Source: an uncultured Acidobacteriota bacterium
GTDB taxonomy: Bacteria > Acidobacteriota > Terriglobia > Terriglobales > Acidobacteriaceae
Direction of reading: 5' to 3'
NCBI GenBank assembly: GCA_903851035.1
Contig: CAINND010000019.1
Location: forward strand, 1-51,116
DNA length: 51,116 nucleotides
How positions within the stretch are numbered: position 1 is the first letter of the stretch; every line of letters starts with the position of its first letter. Below, piece by piece: positions 42,144 to 49,762 of this stretch. The translations under genes and the position numbers were made by a program. The notes beneath the pieces were generated by a model that saw only the letters and a list, made by a program, of their open reading frames with translations, searched no databases and was not told the DNA's origin.

Positions 42144-42515
42144 ATGATCCCCGAAAAACTATTGGAAGTGATGAAGCAGGATGGCGTGGTGGCCATTGCA
42201 ACCCTGGGCGCGGATGGACCGCACATGGTCAACACCTGGAACAGCTATCTGCGCGTCACCGAAGATGGACGCCTGTTGATCCCCGTCGGCTACATGCATC
42301 GCACGGAGGCGAACATTGCTTTCAATCCGCAGGTGTTAATCACCCTGGGAAGCAGCAAGATTAAAGGCCTGCAAGGCCCGGGCACCGGTTTCCTGATTAA
42401 GGGGAAGGCCGCGCTGGTGACTTCCGGCCCGGAGTTTGATCTTCTGAAGGCAGCATTCAAATGGCTGCGCGCCACCATGGTCGTTACCATCGAGTCGGCC
42501 ACGCAGACGATTTAA
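42144..42515 (+). CDS. Pyridoxamine 5'-phosphate oxidase-like split-barrel protein
   Basis: A 123-residue FMN-binding split-barrel protein of the pyridoxamine 5'-phosphate oxidase/flavin reductase fold. MKQDGVVAIATLGADGPHMVNTWNSYLRVTEDGRLLIPVG is the typical opening, with hydrophobic strands alternating with turns. The following IAFNPQVLITLGSSK and GTGFLIKGKAAL strands complete the barrel. It is too short to be PdxH itself and probably binds flavin or F420 in a redox role that cannot be specified. AGGAG lies 8 nt before ATG 42144. A terminator follows directly. Confidence 0.85.
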   Translation: MIPEKLLEVMKQDGVVAIATLGADGPHMVNTWNSYLRVTEDGRLLIPVGYMHRTEANIAFNPQVLITLGSSKIKGLQGPGTGFLIKGKAALVTSGPEFDLLKAAFKWLRATMVVTIESATQTI

Positions 42516-42542
42516 GTCTGCTAAGCGACAAGAAACTAAATG

Positions 42543-42572
42543 AAAGGGCACCGCGCAGGCGGCGCCCTTTTT
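42543..42572 (+). terminator. Intrinsic terminator after the split-barrel gene
   Basis: AAAGGGC plus CCGC (42543-42554) pairs with GCGG plus GCCCTTT (42559-42570) with one A-C mismatch and a GCAG loop, then TT. Confidence 0.85.
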
Positions 42573-42611
42573 GTGGTGTCGCAATCATTCAGCCGTGGTG
42601 TCTCAATCGTT
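42573..42611 (+). repeat. 17-nt direct repeat beside the GIY-YIG unit
   Basis: GTGGTGTCGCAATCATT (42573-42589) recurs 22 nt on as GTGGTGTCTCAATCGTT (42595-42611), 15 of 17 bases identical. Confidence 0.7.
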
Positions 42612-42622
42612 AAGTAAGAGAG

Positions 42623-42680
42623 TGTCATGGCGAGCGGAGGACGCATTCATGCGTCCGTAGTCGAGCTACCTTTTGTTTTC
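42623..42680 (+). repeat. TGTCAT-family repeat (family B), left copy flanking GIY-YIG
   Basis: The ends are TGTCATGGCGAGCG (42623-42636) and AGTCGAGCTACC plus TTTTGTTT (42659-42678). Between them a perfect hairpin, GGACGCAT with ATGCGTCC and a TC loop (42639-42656), forms the centre. The right copy at 43050-43113 has the same ends in inverted orientation. Confidence 0.85.
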
Positions 42681-42743
42681 CCATCACAAACGCAAGCGGC
42701 GCAGGTCACTGCCAGATAGGTATCACAAACCGAAAATTCCAGC

Positions 42744-43085
42744 ATGAACCGCGAGCACCGCTGTTATGTGTACATCATGCAGAGCGTATCCCGGCGCGTG
42801 CTCTATATCGGTGTTACCAGCAATATCGAGAAGCGGGTCTTTGAACACAAGAACCATCTCGTCGAAGGGTTCTCCGCAAAATACAACACCACGCGACTCG
42901 TGCTTCTGGAACGATACAGTGATATCCGGACAGCGATCGCACGCGAGACGCAACTGAAAAAATGGAACCGGGCAAAAAAGAATTGGCTCATCGATCAGAG
43001 CAACCCGCATTGGCAAGACCTGGCGGAGGGGTGGGGTGAGAAGCAGGAAGAAACAAAAGGTGGCTCGACTCAGGGGGAGCGATAA
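42744..43085 (+). CDS. GIY-YIG nuclease (COG2827/UPF0213-like) inside an inverted-repeat unit
   Basis: A single-domain GIY-YIG nuclease of 113 residues. The GIY element is YVYIMQS (8-14) and YIG is YIGVTS (21-26). R31 and H35 in KRVFEHK and the metal-binding E68 in RETQLKKWNR complete the active site, so the enzyme should be active. The family (COG2827-type) is small and widespread, of uncertain role. The last residues from about K105 (GGSTQGER) and the stop codon are encoded by the right-hand flanking repeat at 43050-43113. The left repeat ends about 64 nt before ATG 42744. No good Shine-Dalgarno is visible. Gene and repeats therefore form one compact unit, like a minimal mobile or domesticated element. 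Confidence 0.9.
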   Translation: MNREHRCYVYIMQSVSRRVLYIGVTSNIEKRVFEHKNHLVEGFSAKYNTTRLVLLERYSDIRTAIARETQLKKWNRAKKNWLIDQSNPHWQDLAEGWGEKQEETKGGSTQGER

Positions 43086-43113
43086 ATCCACTCCCCCGTC
43101 GCTCGCCATGACA
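43050..43113 (-). repeat. TGTCAT-family repeat (family B), right copy, inverted
   Basis: Read on the minus strand it begins TGTCATGGCGAGCG (43113-43100), then a hairpin GGGGGAG/CTCCCCC, then AGTCGAGCCACC and TTTTGTTT. Ends match the left copy in 14 of 14 and about 11 of 12 bases; the central hairpin differs completely. Confidence 0.85.
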
Positions 43114-43191
43114 GGGTTTATTAAGCTGGTAAAACGACTATGCCCGGGTTCCCAATTCAGCCTGCCTCCGGCTTGCGCGGAGTAATCGAGA

Positions 43192-44892
43192 TTACGCTTC
43201 CCCCACTTCGCTCTCCCGCACAATCTCCGCCGCGCGATCCAGAGCCTCCTGAATATTCGAGCAGATGTTCTCCGGCCCGATCTTCTCTTCAAACACCTTC
43301 TGGTGGATGAGTTTTGCCGGATGTTCTTTTGCGCCGCACAGCAGCAGATGGCGTCCGCTCTGGCGCACGCGGTCGGCCAGGTGTTCAATCTCGCCCAGGC
43401 CCGTGCTGTCGATGGCACTCATGCCCCTTAGTCGCAGGATGATCACCTTGGGCAGCTTGGGCAGCGCGCGCAGAATGACCTCCAGCTTTTGCGCCGCGCC
43501 AAACAGCAGTGCGCCCTGCACGCTGAAGACCTCGACGTAATCCGGGATGTGCTTGTCGTGCAGTACGTGCGCGCGTCCGGTCAGGATGTAGTCCTTCGTA
43601 ACCGGCGCAACGGTGGTGGTCTCCGCCACGTTGCGGATGAAAGTGAGCGCGGCCAGCACCATGCCGAATTCCACGGCCGTCGTCAGGTCAGCCATCACCG
43701 TCAGTCCAAAGGTGACCAGCCACACGGCCACGGCGCTCTTGTTCACCCGCAGCAGCCGCCAGGTCTCTTCCCACTGGCCCATGTTGTAGCTGACGACAAA
43801 TAGGATGGCCGCCAGCACCGCCAGCGGAACGTAGCTTGCGAGCGGCGCGGCAAACAGCAGAATGCCCAGCAGCGTGACCGAGTGGATGATGCCCGCCATC
43901 GGCGTCTTGGCACCGCTGCGGATGTTGGTGGCCGTGCGCGCAATGGCCCCGGTGGCGGGCAGTCCGCCGAAAATTGGCGACACAATGTTGGCTACGCCCT
44001 GGCCGATCAGTTCCACGTTGGAGTTGTGCCGGTCGCCGGTCATGGAGTCGGCCACCACGGCCGACATCAGCGATTCGATGGCCCCCAGCATCGCCACCGT
44101 CAACGCCGGAGCGATCAGCGGCAGCACCATGGCCACGTGGAACTCAGGAACCTCAAGGTGAGGCAGTCCGGAGGGGATTCCGCCAAAGCGCGTGCCGATG
44201 GTTTCCACCGGAAGATGCAGCAGGGCCGCGGCGGCCGTGCCCAGGCCGAGCGCGACAATGTAGCCGGGAATGCGCTTGGTCACCCGCGGCGTCAGCAGGA
44301 TCAGCGCCAGCGAGCCCACGGCCAGCAGCGTCGCTGGAGTTGAGAAAGTTGTGGCGTGCGCCGCCAACTCCTTCATGCGGGCAAAAAACTCGCCGGGATT
44401 ATGCTCCAGCCGCAGTCCGAAGAAGTCGCGAAGCTGCGTGCTGGCAATCAGCACGGCGATGCCATTGGTAAAACCCATCACCACGGGTCGCGGAATGAAC
44501 TGCACGGCCTTGCCCATGCCGGTCACGCCCATGATGACCAGCATGACGCCGGCCATCATCGTGCACAGAAACAATCCGTGGATGCCGTGTTTGGCCACGA
44601 TGCCGGCAACGACGACAACGAATGCTCCGGTCGGTCCGCCAATCTGCACCTTACTGCCGCCCAGCAACGAGATCAGAAATCCCGTCACCACGGCGCAGTA
44701 AATGCCCGCCTGCGGAGTCAATCCGCTGGCGATGGCAAAGGCCATGGCCAACGGCAGCGCCACCAGTCCCACGGTGACGCCCGCGGCCAGATCTGCGTAG
44801 AAAGTCTGTCGGTCGTAGTCCTTCAGGCAGAGAACGGATTTCGGAAGATAGTTGTGCCAGTGGTGTTGCGTAAGATGTTGCGCAAAATCCAT
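43192..44892 (-). CDS. SulP-family anion transporter with STAS domain
   Basis: A secondary anion transporter of the SLC26/SulP family, 566 residues. The membrane part (about 25-430) shows the 7+7 inverted repeat, with DLAAGVTVGLVALPLAMAFAIASG, the TGAFVVVVAGI loop, and VANIVSPIFGGLPATGAIARTATNIRSGAKTPMAG, the family signature. A cytoplasmic STAS domain follows (about 450-550), with VIILRLRGMSAIDSTGLGEIEHL. Substrate could be sulfate, bicarbonate or another oxyanion; the sequence does not decide. ATG 44892 lacks a Shine-Dalgarno; TATCAT ends 6 nt before it. It is divergent from the alkyltransferase-like gene. Confidence 0.93.
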   Translation of the reverse strand: MDFAQHLTQHHWHNYLPKSVLCLKDYDRQTFYADLAAGVTVGLVALPLAMAFAIASGLTPQAGIYCAVVTGFLISLLGGSKVQIGGPTGAFVVVVAGIVAKHGIHGLFLCTMMAGVMLVIMGVTGMGKAVQFIPRPVVMGFTNGIAVLIASTQLRDFFGLRLEHNPGEFFARMKELAAHATTFSTPATLLAVGSLALILLTPRVTKRIPGYIVALGLGTAAAALLHLPVETIGTRFGGIPSGLPHLEVPEFHVAMVLPLIAPALTVAMLGAIESLMSAVVADSMTGDRHNSNVELIGQGVANIVSPIFGGLPATGAIARTATNIRSGAKTPMAGIIHSVTLLGILLFAAPLASYVPLAVLAAILFVVSYNMGQWEETWRLLRVNKSAVAVWLVTFGLTVMADLTTAVEFGMVLAALTFIRNVAETTTVAPVTKDYILTGRAHVLHDKHIPDYVEVFSVQGALLFGAAQKLEVILRALPKLPKVIILRLRGMSAIDSTGLGEIEHLADRVRQSGRHLLLCGAKEHPAKLIHQKVFEEKIGPENICSNIQEALDRAAEIVRESEVGEA

Positions 44893-44898
44893 CTATCT

Positions 44899-44904
44899 AT
44901 GATA
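44899..44904 (-). promoter_or_regulatory. -10-like box TATCAT for the SulP gene, leaderless arrangement
   Basis: TATCAT (5 of 6 matches to TATAAT) ends exactly 6 nt before ATG 44892, with no Shine-Dalgarno. Confidence 0.45.
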
Positions 44905-45007
44905 ACGCCGCATGGCAAGCGGCGTCGGTGAGGCACGTACGTCGCCACAAAAAATGTCGTACACTGCCGTCATCCGCGCCGCAGCGAACGCGCCGCAGGG
45001 AGACCGT

Positions 45008-45394
45008 GTGAAACCAGCAAAAAAGCCGCCGACGCCCGCGCAACACTCCATGTTTCAAGACATGCTGCGCACCATCGCCCGCGTGCCGCGCGGCAAGGTC
45101 AGCACCTACGGAGACATCGCCTACGCCGCGGGCTATCCCGGCGCGGCGCGGCAGGTGGCATGGGCCTTGCACGGCCACGGAGCGACCGTCCCCTGGCAGC
45201 GCATCGTCGGCGCCGGCGGCAACATCCTGCTCACCGGCGAGCATGGCTTCGAGCAGCGCCTACGATTGCAATCCGAGGGCGTCAGCTTCCTCGGCATGAA
45301 GGTGAACATGGCCGCCCACCGGCACAGCTTCTTTCCAGCCACTCCTCCCAGGAAGGCAACAAAGAAGAAAAGTAAGAAGCTGGCTAAACGATGA
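45008..45394 (+). CDS. Alkyltransferase-like (ATL) protein
   Basis: A 128-residue protein with the DNA-binding domain of O6-alkylguanine-DNA alkyltransferase: FQDMLRTIARVPRGKVSTYGDIAYAAGYPGAARQVAWALHG is the helix-turn-helix with the Arg finger. Where the enzyme has the acceptor PCHRV, this protein has PWQRI, with W63 in place of the cysteine. It therefore cannot transfer alkyl groups and should, like other ATLs, bind lesions and pass them to nucleotide excision repair. A Lys-rich tail (KKKSKKLAKR) ends it. The frame is open to 44912, but AGGGAG lies 5 nt before GTG 45008. UvrA/B are not nearby. Confidence 0.92.
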   Translation: MKPAKKPPTPAQHSMFQDMLRTIARVPRGKVSTYGDIAYAAGYPGAARQVAWALHGHGATVPWQRIVGAGGNILLTGEHGFEQRLRLQSEGVSFLGMKVNMAAHRHSFFPATPPRKATKKKSKKLAKR

Positions 45395-45604
45395 ATAAAT
45401 GGTAATTAGTGAAACAGATATAAATGCTTACTTCGTCATTGTAAACTCAGTAAATAAATTCCTGTCTTCAGCCACAGGGTTCTGCCGAAGAACGGTATAT
45501 CCCATGTTGTGGTAATTCTGCCCGCTACACCTGGCGAATATTTACAATTTGCGCCCCACTCCGGCAGTAGAATTCCCTCGGCAACCGGCCACTAGGAGAA
45601 AAGT

Positions 45605-45946
45605 GTGAAGGTACTTGTATCGGTTCTTATCCTGACCTTGTTGTTGGTGCCTTGCGTTTTTGCTCAGTCTAATCAGTCGGCAGGCGCACAAGGCAAGGCA
45701 ATTCAAAACAATGTCCCCAACACGCAACGCGGTTCGATGGAGAATCAGAAACAACAGTCGGGTGTCGGCTTTGACACAAAGGCCTCCAGTTCGACTGCCG
45801 TGAAGAGCTCAAGCGGCACGTACACAAACCAACAGGCAATCAACACCTACAAGGCGCAATCCGCGGCGGAACAGAAAGCCACGGCGCAAAAGTATCCGGC
45901 GGTCAGCAAGACTCCGCCCCCATCTCCTACACCGCAGAAAAAGTAA
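45605..45946 (+). CDS. Small secreted protein of unknown function
   Basis: I do not recognise this 113-residue protein. A signal peptide (about 1-21, KVLVSVLILTLLLVPCVFAQ) is followed by a Gln/Asn/Ser-rich, low-complexity mature part (QSNQSAGAQGKAIQNN, KSSSGTYTNQQAINTYKAQ) and a Pro/Lys tail. It lacks conserved-looking catalytic residues and is probably intrinsically disordered. GTG 45605 is fixed by AGGAGAAAA just upstream. The preceding 210 nt is AT-rich and featureless apart from that ribosome site. Confidence 0.6.
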   Translation: MKVLVSVLILTLLLVPCVFAQSNQSAGAQGKAIQNNVPNTQRGSMENQKQQSGVGFDTKASSSTAVKSSSGTYTNQQAINTYKAQSAAEQKATAQKYPAVSKTPPPSPTPQKK

Positions 45947-45970
45947 GCAGACCATCTTTCCAATGGGCCG

Positions 45971-46000
45971 AAAAAAGAGGCGCGCTCAGCGGCGCGCCTC
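45971..46000 (-). terminator. Intrinsic terminator after kdsD
   Basis: GAGGCGCGC (45977-45985) pairs perfectly with GCGCGCCTC (45992-46000), and A6 at 45971-45976 reads as T6 on the minus strand, 22 nt past the kdsD stop. Confidence 0.9.
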
Positions 46001-46021
46001 AGGTGTCTTGGATCGCTTACG

Positions 46022-47008
46022 CTACACCAACTGCATCCCCCACAGATCGTGCAGGTGCAGCACGCCCAGCAGCTCGTTTCCGGCGCCCACCACCATCAGC
46101 GAGGTAATCTTCTTCTGCTCCATCAGGTCCAGCGCGGCGGCGGCAAAGCCATCGGCGGCAATCGTGCGGGGATTCTTCGTCATGCACTCGCCGGCCGTCA
46201 GGTCCAACAGGTCCTTGCCGTGATGCTCCAGCAGACGTCGCAGGTCGCCGTCGCTCAGCACGCCCACCAGCCGCTCGCCTTCGGTCACGGCTGCTATGCC
46301 CAGCCCCTTGCGGCTCATCTCTAAAATCACATCGCCCATTTTCGTCTGCGGAGTCACGCGCGGAACTGAATCGCCGCTGTGCATCAACTGGCTGACCCTT
46401 GCCAGCCGCTTGCCCAGCTTGCCGCCAGGATGCAGGTCGGCAAAGTCTTCCGCGCGGAAGCCGCGGCGCTCGCTCAGCTCCACGGCCAGCGCGTCGCCCA
46501 GGGCCAGCATGGTCGTGGTGCTCGCCGTGGGAGCCAGCCCCAGCGCGCACGCCTCTTTATCAATGGAGCAGTCCAGCGCCACCTCCGCCGCCTGCGCCAG
46601 TGAACTCGCTGGATGCCCATTCGCCGGAGCCAGGCAGTCGCCCGTCAGGCTGATGAGCGGCACGCCCAGCCGCTTGATGGTCGGCAGCAGCTCCAAAATC
46701 TCAGCGGTCTCGCCGCTGGCAGAGAGGGCCAGCACCAGGTCGCCGCGCATCACCATGCCCAGGTCGCCGTGCAAGGCCTCCGCCGGATGCAGATACAGGG
46801 CCGGGGTGCCGGTGCTGGCAAAGGTCGCCGCCAGCTTGCGGCCAATCAATCCGCTCTTGCCCATGCCGGTCACCACCACGCGCCCGGCACAGGCCAATAT
46901 CAGCTCCAGCGCGCGCGCAAACTCGGCCGCCATGGGACCGGCGATGCGGTCGGCCAGCCGGTGCAGCGCTTCAGCCTCAATGCGGACTACGTTTTCGCCA
47001 GTGGTCAT
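46022..47008 (-). CDS. kdsD: Arabinose 5-phosphate isomerase KdsD
   Basis: KdsD (KpsF/GutQ family) converts ribulose 5-phosphate to arabinose 5-phosphate, the first committed step towards Kdo for LPS. The 328-residue protein has an SIS domain (about 30-190), with VVTGMGKSGLIGRKLAATFASTGTPALYLHPAEALHGDLGM and LALSASGETAEI, and then two CBS domains (about 205-328). The length equals that of E. coli KdsD. ATG 47008 is used with GGAAGC upstream; the frame is open 56 codons further without family similarity. The kdsA end at the right edge completes the pathway's next step but one. Confidence 0.94.
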   Translation of the reverse strand: MTTGENVVRIEAEALHRLADRIAGPMAAEFARALELILACAGRVVVTGMGKSGLIGRKLAATFASTGTPALYLHPAEALHGDLGMVMRGDLVLALSASGETAEILELLPTIKRLGVPLISLTGDCLAPANGHPASSLAQAAEVALDCSIDKEACALGLAPTASTTTMLALGDALAVELSERRGFRAEDFADLHPGGKLGKRLARVSQLMHSGDSVPRVTPQTKMGDVILEMSRKGLGIAAVTEGERLVGVLSDGDLRRLLEHHGKDLLDLTAGECMTKNPRTIAADGFAAAALDLMEQKKITSLMVVGAGNELLGVLHLHDLWGMQLV

Positions 47009-47208
47009 TCTGCTTCCGTCAGTGGATGCTCTTTCGCTGGTAATCGTACCACGCGCCGCGCACACATTTCCCGTCCGTCGTGTGTCCAGTGCGCGACTTC
47101 TTCCGCCGGAGTCATGGCGACGCGTTGTCGTCTTCCGGCAATTCTTAACCTTCCCGTCACGCGCAAGGCCGTACAATGTTTTCGCGTATTAATTCCGGGG
47201 GCTTGCAT

Positions 47209-48984
47209 ATGAAATCCATCGCTCGCCGCTTCATTATTCTTTTTGCCGCCATCAATCTTTCTGCCGGATTCTGCCTCGCACAGACCTCATCGCCTTCATC
47301 GCCGGATGCGCAATGGAAGCCGGTGTCTCCGGCAGACGATCCTGCCGTGCCGCTCTTCACAAGTGACACGCAGTTCGTCATGATTCCCGTGGTAGTCACC
47401 GGCAAGGACGGCCAGCACGTCACCGGCCTCGCGAAATCCGCCTTTCATGTCGAAGAGCAGGGCCAGCCGCGCAAAATTGCCGTTTTTGAGGAGGTCACCA
47501 GTCTTGCGCCCAGCCTGACGCTGCGCTCGGCCACGCCCTCTGCGGGACACACGAACTTCACCTTTGCCGACGCCAGGGGCTGGCGCGTCACGGCCATCGT
47601 CCTCGACCTGGTCAACACCCCGCACATCCATCAGCAGGAGGCGCGCCGCACACTCATCTCCTATCTGCAAAAGTCCATTCAGCGCGATGAACCCACCGCG
47701 CTCTTCGGACTGGGCCGCAGCGGGCTGAAACAGCTTCATCCCTTCACGCAGGATCCGGCCGTGCTCGTCGCCGCCCTGCATAAGGTTCAGGCAGAGATCA
47801 GCACCGATGAGATGACGGAAGGCTCGGCCTCCATCATGACCGAGACCACAGCTTCGCTGGACAATAACTCCGTCAGCCAGTCGGCGGACATCATCTCTCA
47901 ATTCATAAAGGATGCGGCCGCCACTGAAGCGGCCTATCAGCAGCGCAACTCCATTCGCACCACGCTCCAGGCCATGGATGAAATCGCCCACGCCTATCAG
48001 GCCGTCCCCGGACGCAAAACGCTCATCTGGGCCAGCGCAGGATTCCCCTTCATGCTCGACGATCCCCAGGCCTTTGCCCGCATGGGAACCGATATGCAGC
48101 AGCTTTACGAGCAGACATGGCGCACCCTCAACGCCGCTTCCATCAGCGTTTACACCGTGGATGTCACCGGCATGAAAGGATTTTCCGGGATCACGCAGGG
48201 CTTTGACGCCTCGCGCCACGGCACGTCCATCAACCCCGGCACCAGCCGCACACGCGCCAGCGCGCCCATGACCATCAAGTACGACAAGGATCTTGAGCGC
48301 CAGCAGACCATGCGCGCCTTTGCCGAAGCCACCGGAGGCACGGCCTGCGTCAACAGCAACGATCTGGAACACTGCTTTGCCCGCGCCGTGGACGACTCGC
48401 GCACCTACTACATGATCGGCTACTACCTTCCGCAGGACGACCAGCAGCCCGGATGGCGCAAGCTGAAGGTCAAGGTGGACGCGCCCGCAGCTCACGTGCG
48501 CGCCCGTGCAGGCTTCTACGTCGGCGCTGCCATCAAGGACAGCCCGCAGCAGCGCCAGCGCGAAATCTCCGAGGCCTTGCGCTCGCCCGTGGAGTACACG
48601 GGAATCCGCATGAACGTCCGCGAGTTGAACTGCGAAGCAACTGCGGCAAAAAACAATGGCGCGGCATCGGCGGCGAAAACTCACTGCCGCTTCGCCGTCG
48701 GCATGCCCGCACGCTCCATCACCGTGGACGCGCACAACGCCAACAATATTGATATGGCCATCGTGGCCATCGCTTTTGACCAGCACGGCAAGTCCGTTGG
48801 CGATGGCGAAAGCCACCTCAGCGGCAAGCTCAAGCAGGAGACGGCCGACAAAATCCGCCGCGCCGGAGCCGCCGTCGAAGTCGGCCTCGACCTGCCACCG
48901 GGCAGCTACAAAATGCGCTTCGCCGCCCGCGACAACCTAAGCGGAGAGCTGGGCAGCGTGGCCTTTGATTACGAGGTGAAATAG
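47209..48984 (+). CDS. Secreted VWA-domain protein of the acidobacterial type
   Basis: A 591-residue exported protein. A signal peptide (about 1-25, ending FCLAQ) is followed by a beta-sandwich strand VMIPVVVTGKDGQHVTGLAKSAFHVEEQGQPRKIAVFEE and then a von Willebrand A-like domain (about 120-430). Its VTAIVLDLVNTP replaces the canonical DxSxS, so metal binding at the MIDAS is doubtful. SISVYTVDVTGMKG, GRTYYMIGYY-like DSRTYYMIGYYLPQDD and VRARAGFYVG complete the pattern common in Acidobacteria. C-terminal beta domain about 440-591. A TACAAT lies at 47172-47177. ATG 47209 is preferred over the frame opening at 47176. Function unknown. Confidence 0.83.
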   Translation: MKSIARRFIILFAAINLSAGFCLAQTSSPSSPDAQWKPVSPADDPAVPLFTSDTQFVMIPVVVTGKDGQHVTGLAKSAFHVEEQGQPRKIAVFEEVTSLAPSLTLRSATPSAGHTNFTFADARGWRVTAIVLDLVNTPHIHQQEARRTLISYLQKSIQRDEPTALFGLGRSGLKQLHPFTQDPAVLVAALHKVQAEISTDEMTEGSASIMTETTASLDNNSVSQSADIISQFIKDAAATEAAYQQRNSIRTTLQAMDEIAHAYQAVPGRKTLIWASAGFPFMLDDPQAFARMGTDMQQLYEQTWRTLNAASISVYTVDVTGMKGFSGITQGFDASRHGTSINPGTSRTRASAPMTIKYDKDLERQQTMRAFAEATGGTACVNSNDLEHCFARAVDDSRTYYMIGYYLPQDDQQPGWRKLKVKVDAPAAHVRARAGFYVGAAIKDSPQQRQREISEALRSPVEYTGIRMNVRELNCEATAAKNNGAASAAKTHCRFAVGMPARSITVDAHNANNIDMAIVAIAFDQHGKSVGDGESHLSGKLKQETADKIRRAGAAVEVGLDLPPGSYKMRFAARDNLSGELGSVAFDYEVK

Positions 48985-49120
48985 GGTGAGCGCAACTCTA
49001 GTGTCTGACTATTGCTGGAACGTATTTTCTTGCTGAGGCCGCTGGCCTGGCATAAACTCCTGCCGGGTCTTTGAAAGGAGCACTACACAAGAGTTATCGA
49101 AAACTTGAAAGGAGCTTGCG

Positions 49121-49708
49121 ATGGAAAGACCACGGCAGAAATTTCCTCAAGTTATCTTGCTCTTTCTCTTGATCACGTTGCTGTCCGTAGTGGCTGTTGC
49201 CCAGGGACAGGGAACTCTTCCCGCACCCGTCGCTGAACTGACGAATCCAGCTAATCCGCATGACGCCGGCATTTATGTTTCTGCAAACAAGAGTTTGGCC
49301 AGGCTGGGCCCCACTCCCTATAAAGTGAGATCCACCACAGGTTTCCTTACCGCAGAGATGGGCGCGCCCATGAAGTGGAAGGGAATTGTCAGCGGCCTGC
49401 ACGCCAATGTACAGGTCACCGACCTTGTTCCAAGCTTCTATTTCTACTCAGCGGGAAATGACCAGTTTGTTCCTGACAACTTCGTGCTGATTAACCTTGC
49501 GGCAAGCGGCGATACGCGGACGACGCCGATTGGGAAAGACATGCGCAAGAGAGAAAACGTCACGTTCACAAGCACCAAGGTTGCACAGGGAGTATTCAAG
49601 GTGACACCGACCGCCCGGCTACAACCCGGCGAGTATTGTTTTATCATCGTCAACCCGGAGAGCTCTCGGAAGACGTTCCTATTCGATTTTGGAGTAGGCG
49701 GCTATTAG
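49121..49708 (+). CDS. Secreted protein of unknown function
   Basis: I do not recognise this 195-residue protein. An N-terminal signal (about 1-28, ILLFLLITLLSVVAVAQ) precedes a mature beta-rich domain with GIYVSANKSLARLGPTPYKVRS, FYFYSAGNDQFVPDNFVLINL and a strand-turn rhythm to the end (LQPGEYCFIIVNPESSRKTFLFDFGVGGY), suggesting a small beta sandwich. One Cys remains in the mature part. GAAAGGAGC lies just upstream of ATG 49121 and also about 48 nt earlier, so the ribosome-site motif is duplicated. It stands alone between the VWA gene and a convergent membrane-protein gene. Confidence 0.72.
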   Translation: MERPRQKFPQVILLFLLITLLSVVAVAQGQGTLPAPVAELTNPANPHDAGIYVSANKSLARLGPTPYKVRSTTGFLTAEMGAPMKWKGIVSGLHANVQVTDLVPSFYFYSAGNDQFVPDNFVLINLAASGDTRTTPIGKDMRKRENVTFTSTKVAQGVFKVTPTARLQPGEYCFIIVNPESSRKTFLFDFGVGGY

Positions 49709-49762
49709 CAGCATGCACTTTGTATCGGCGCAAGTATTCAAGATACCTGCCTGTTGCCCCAC

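Noticed and set aside
43182-43195. GTAATC/GATTAC hairpin at the end of the SulP gene
   Set aside because: Only 6 bp with a 2-nt loop, overlaps the stop codon and is not followed by a T-run, so not a credible terminator.
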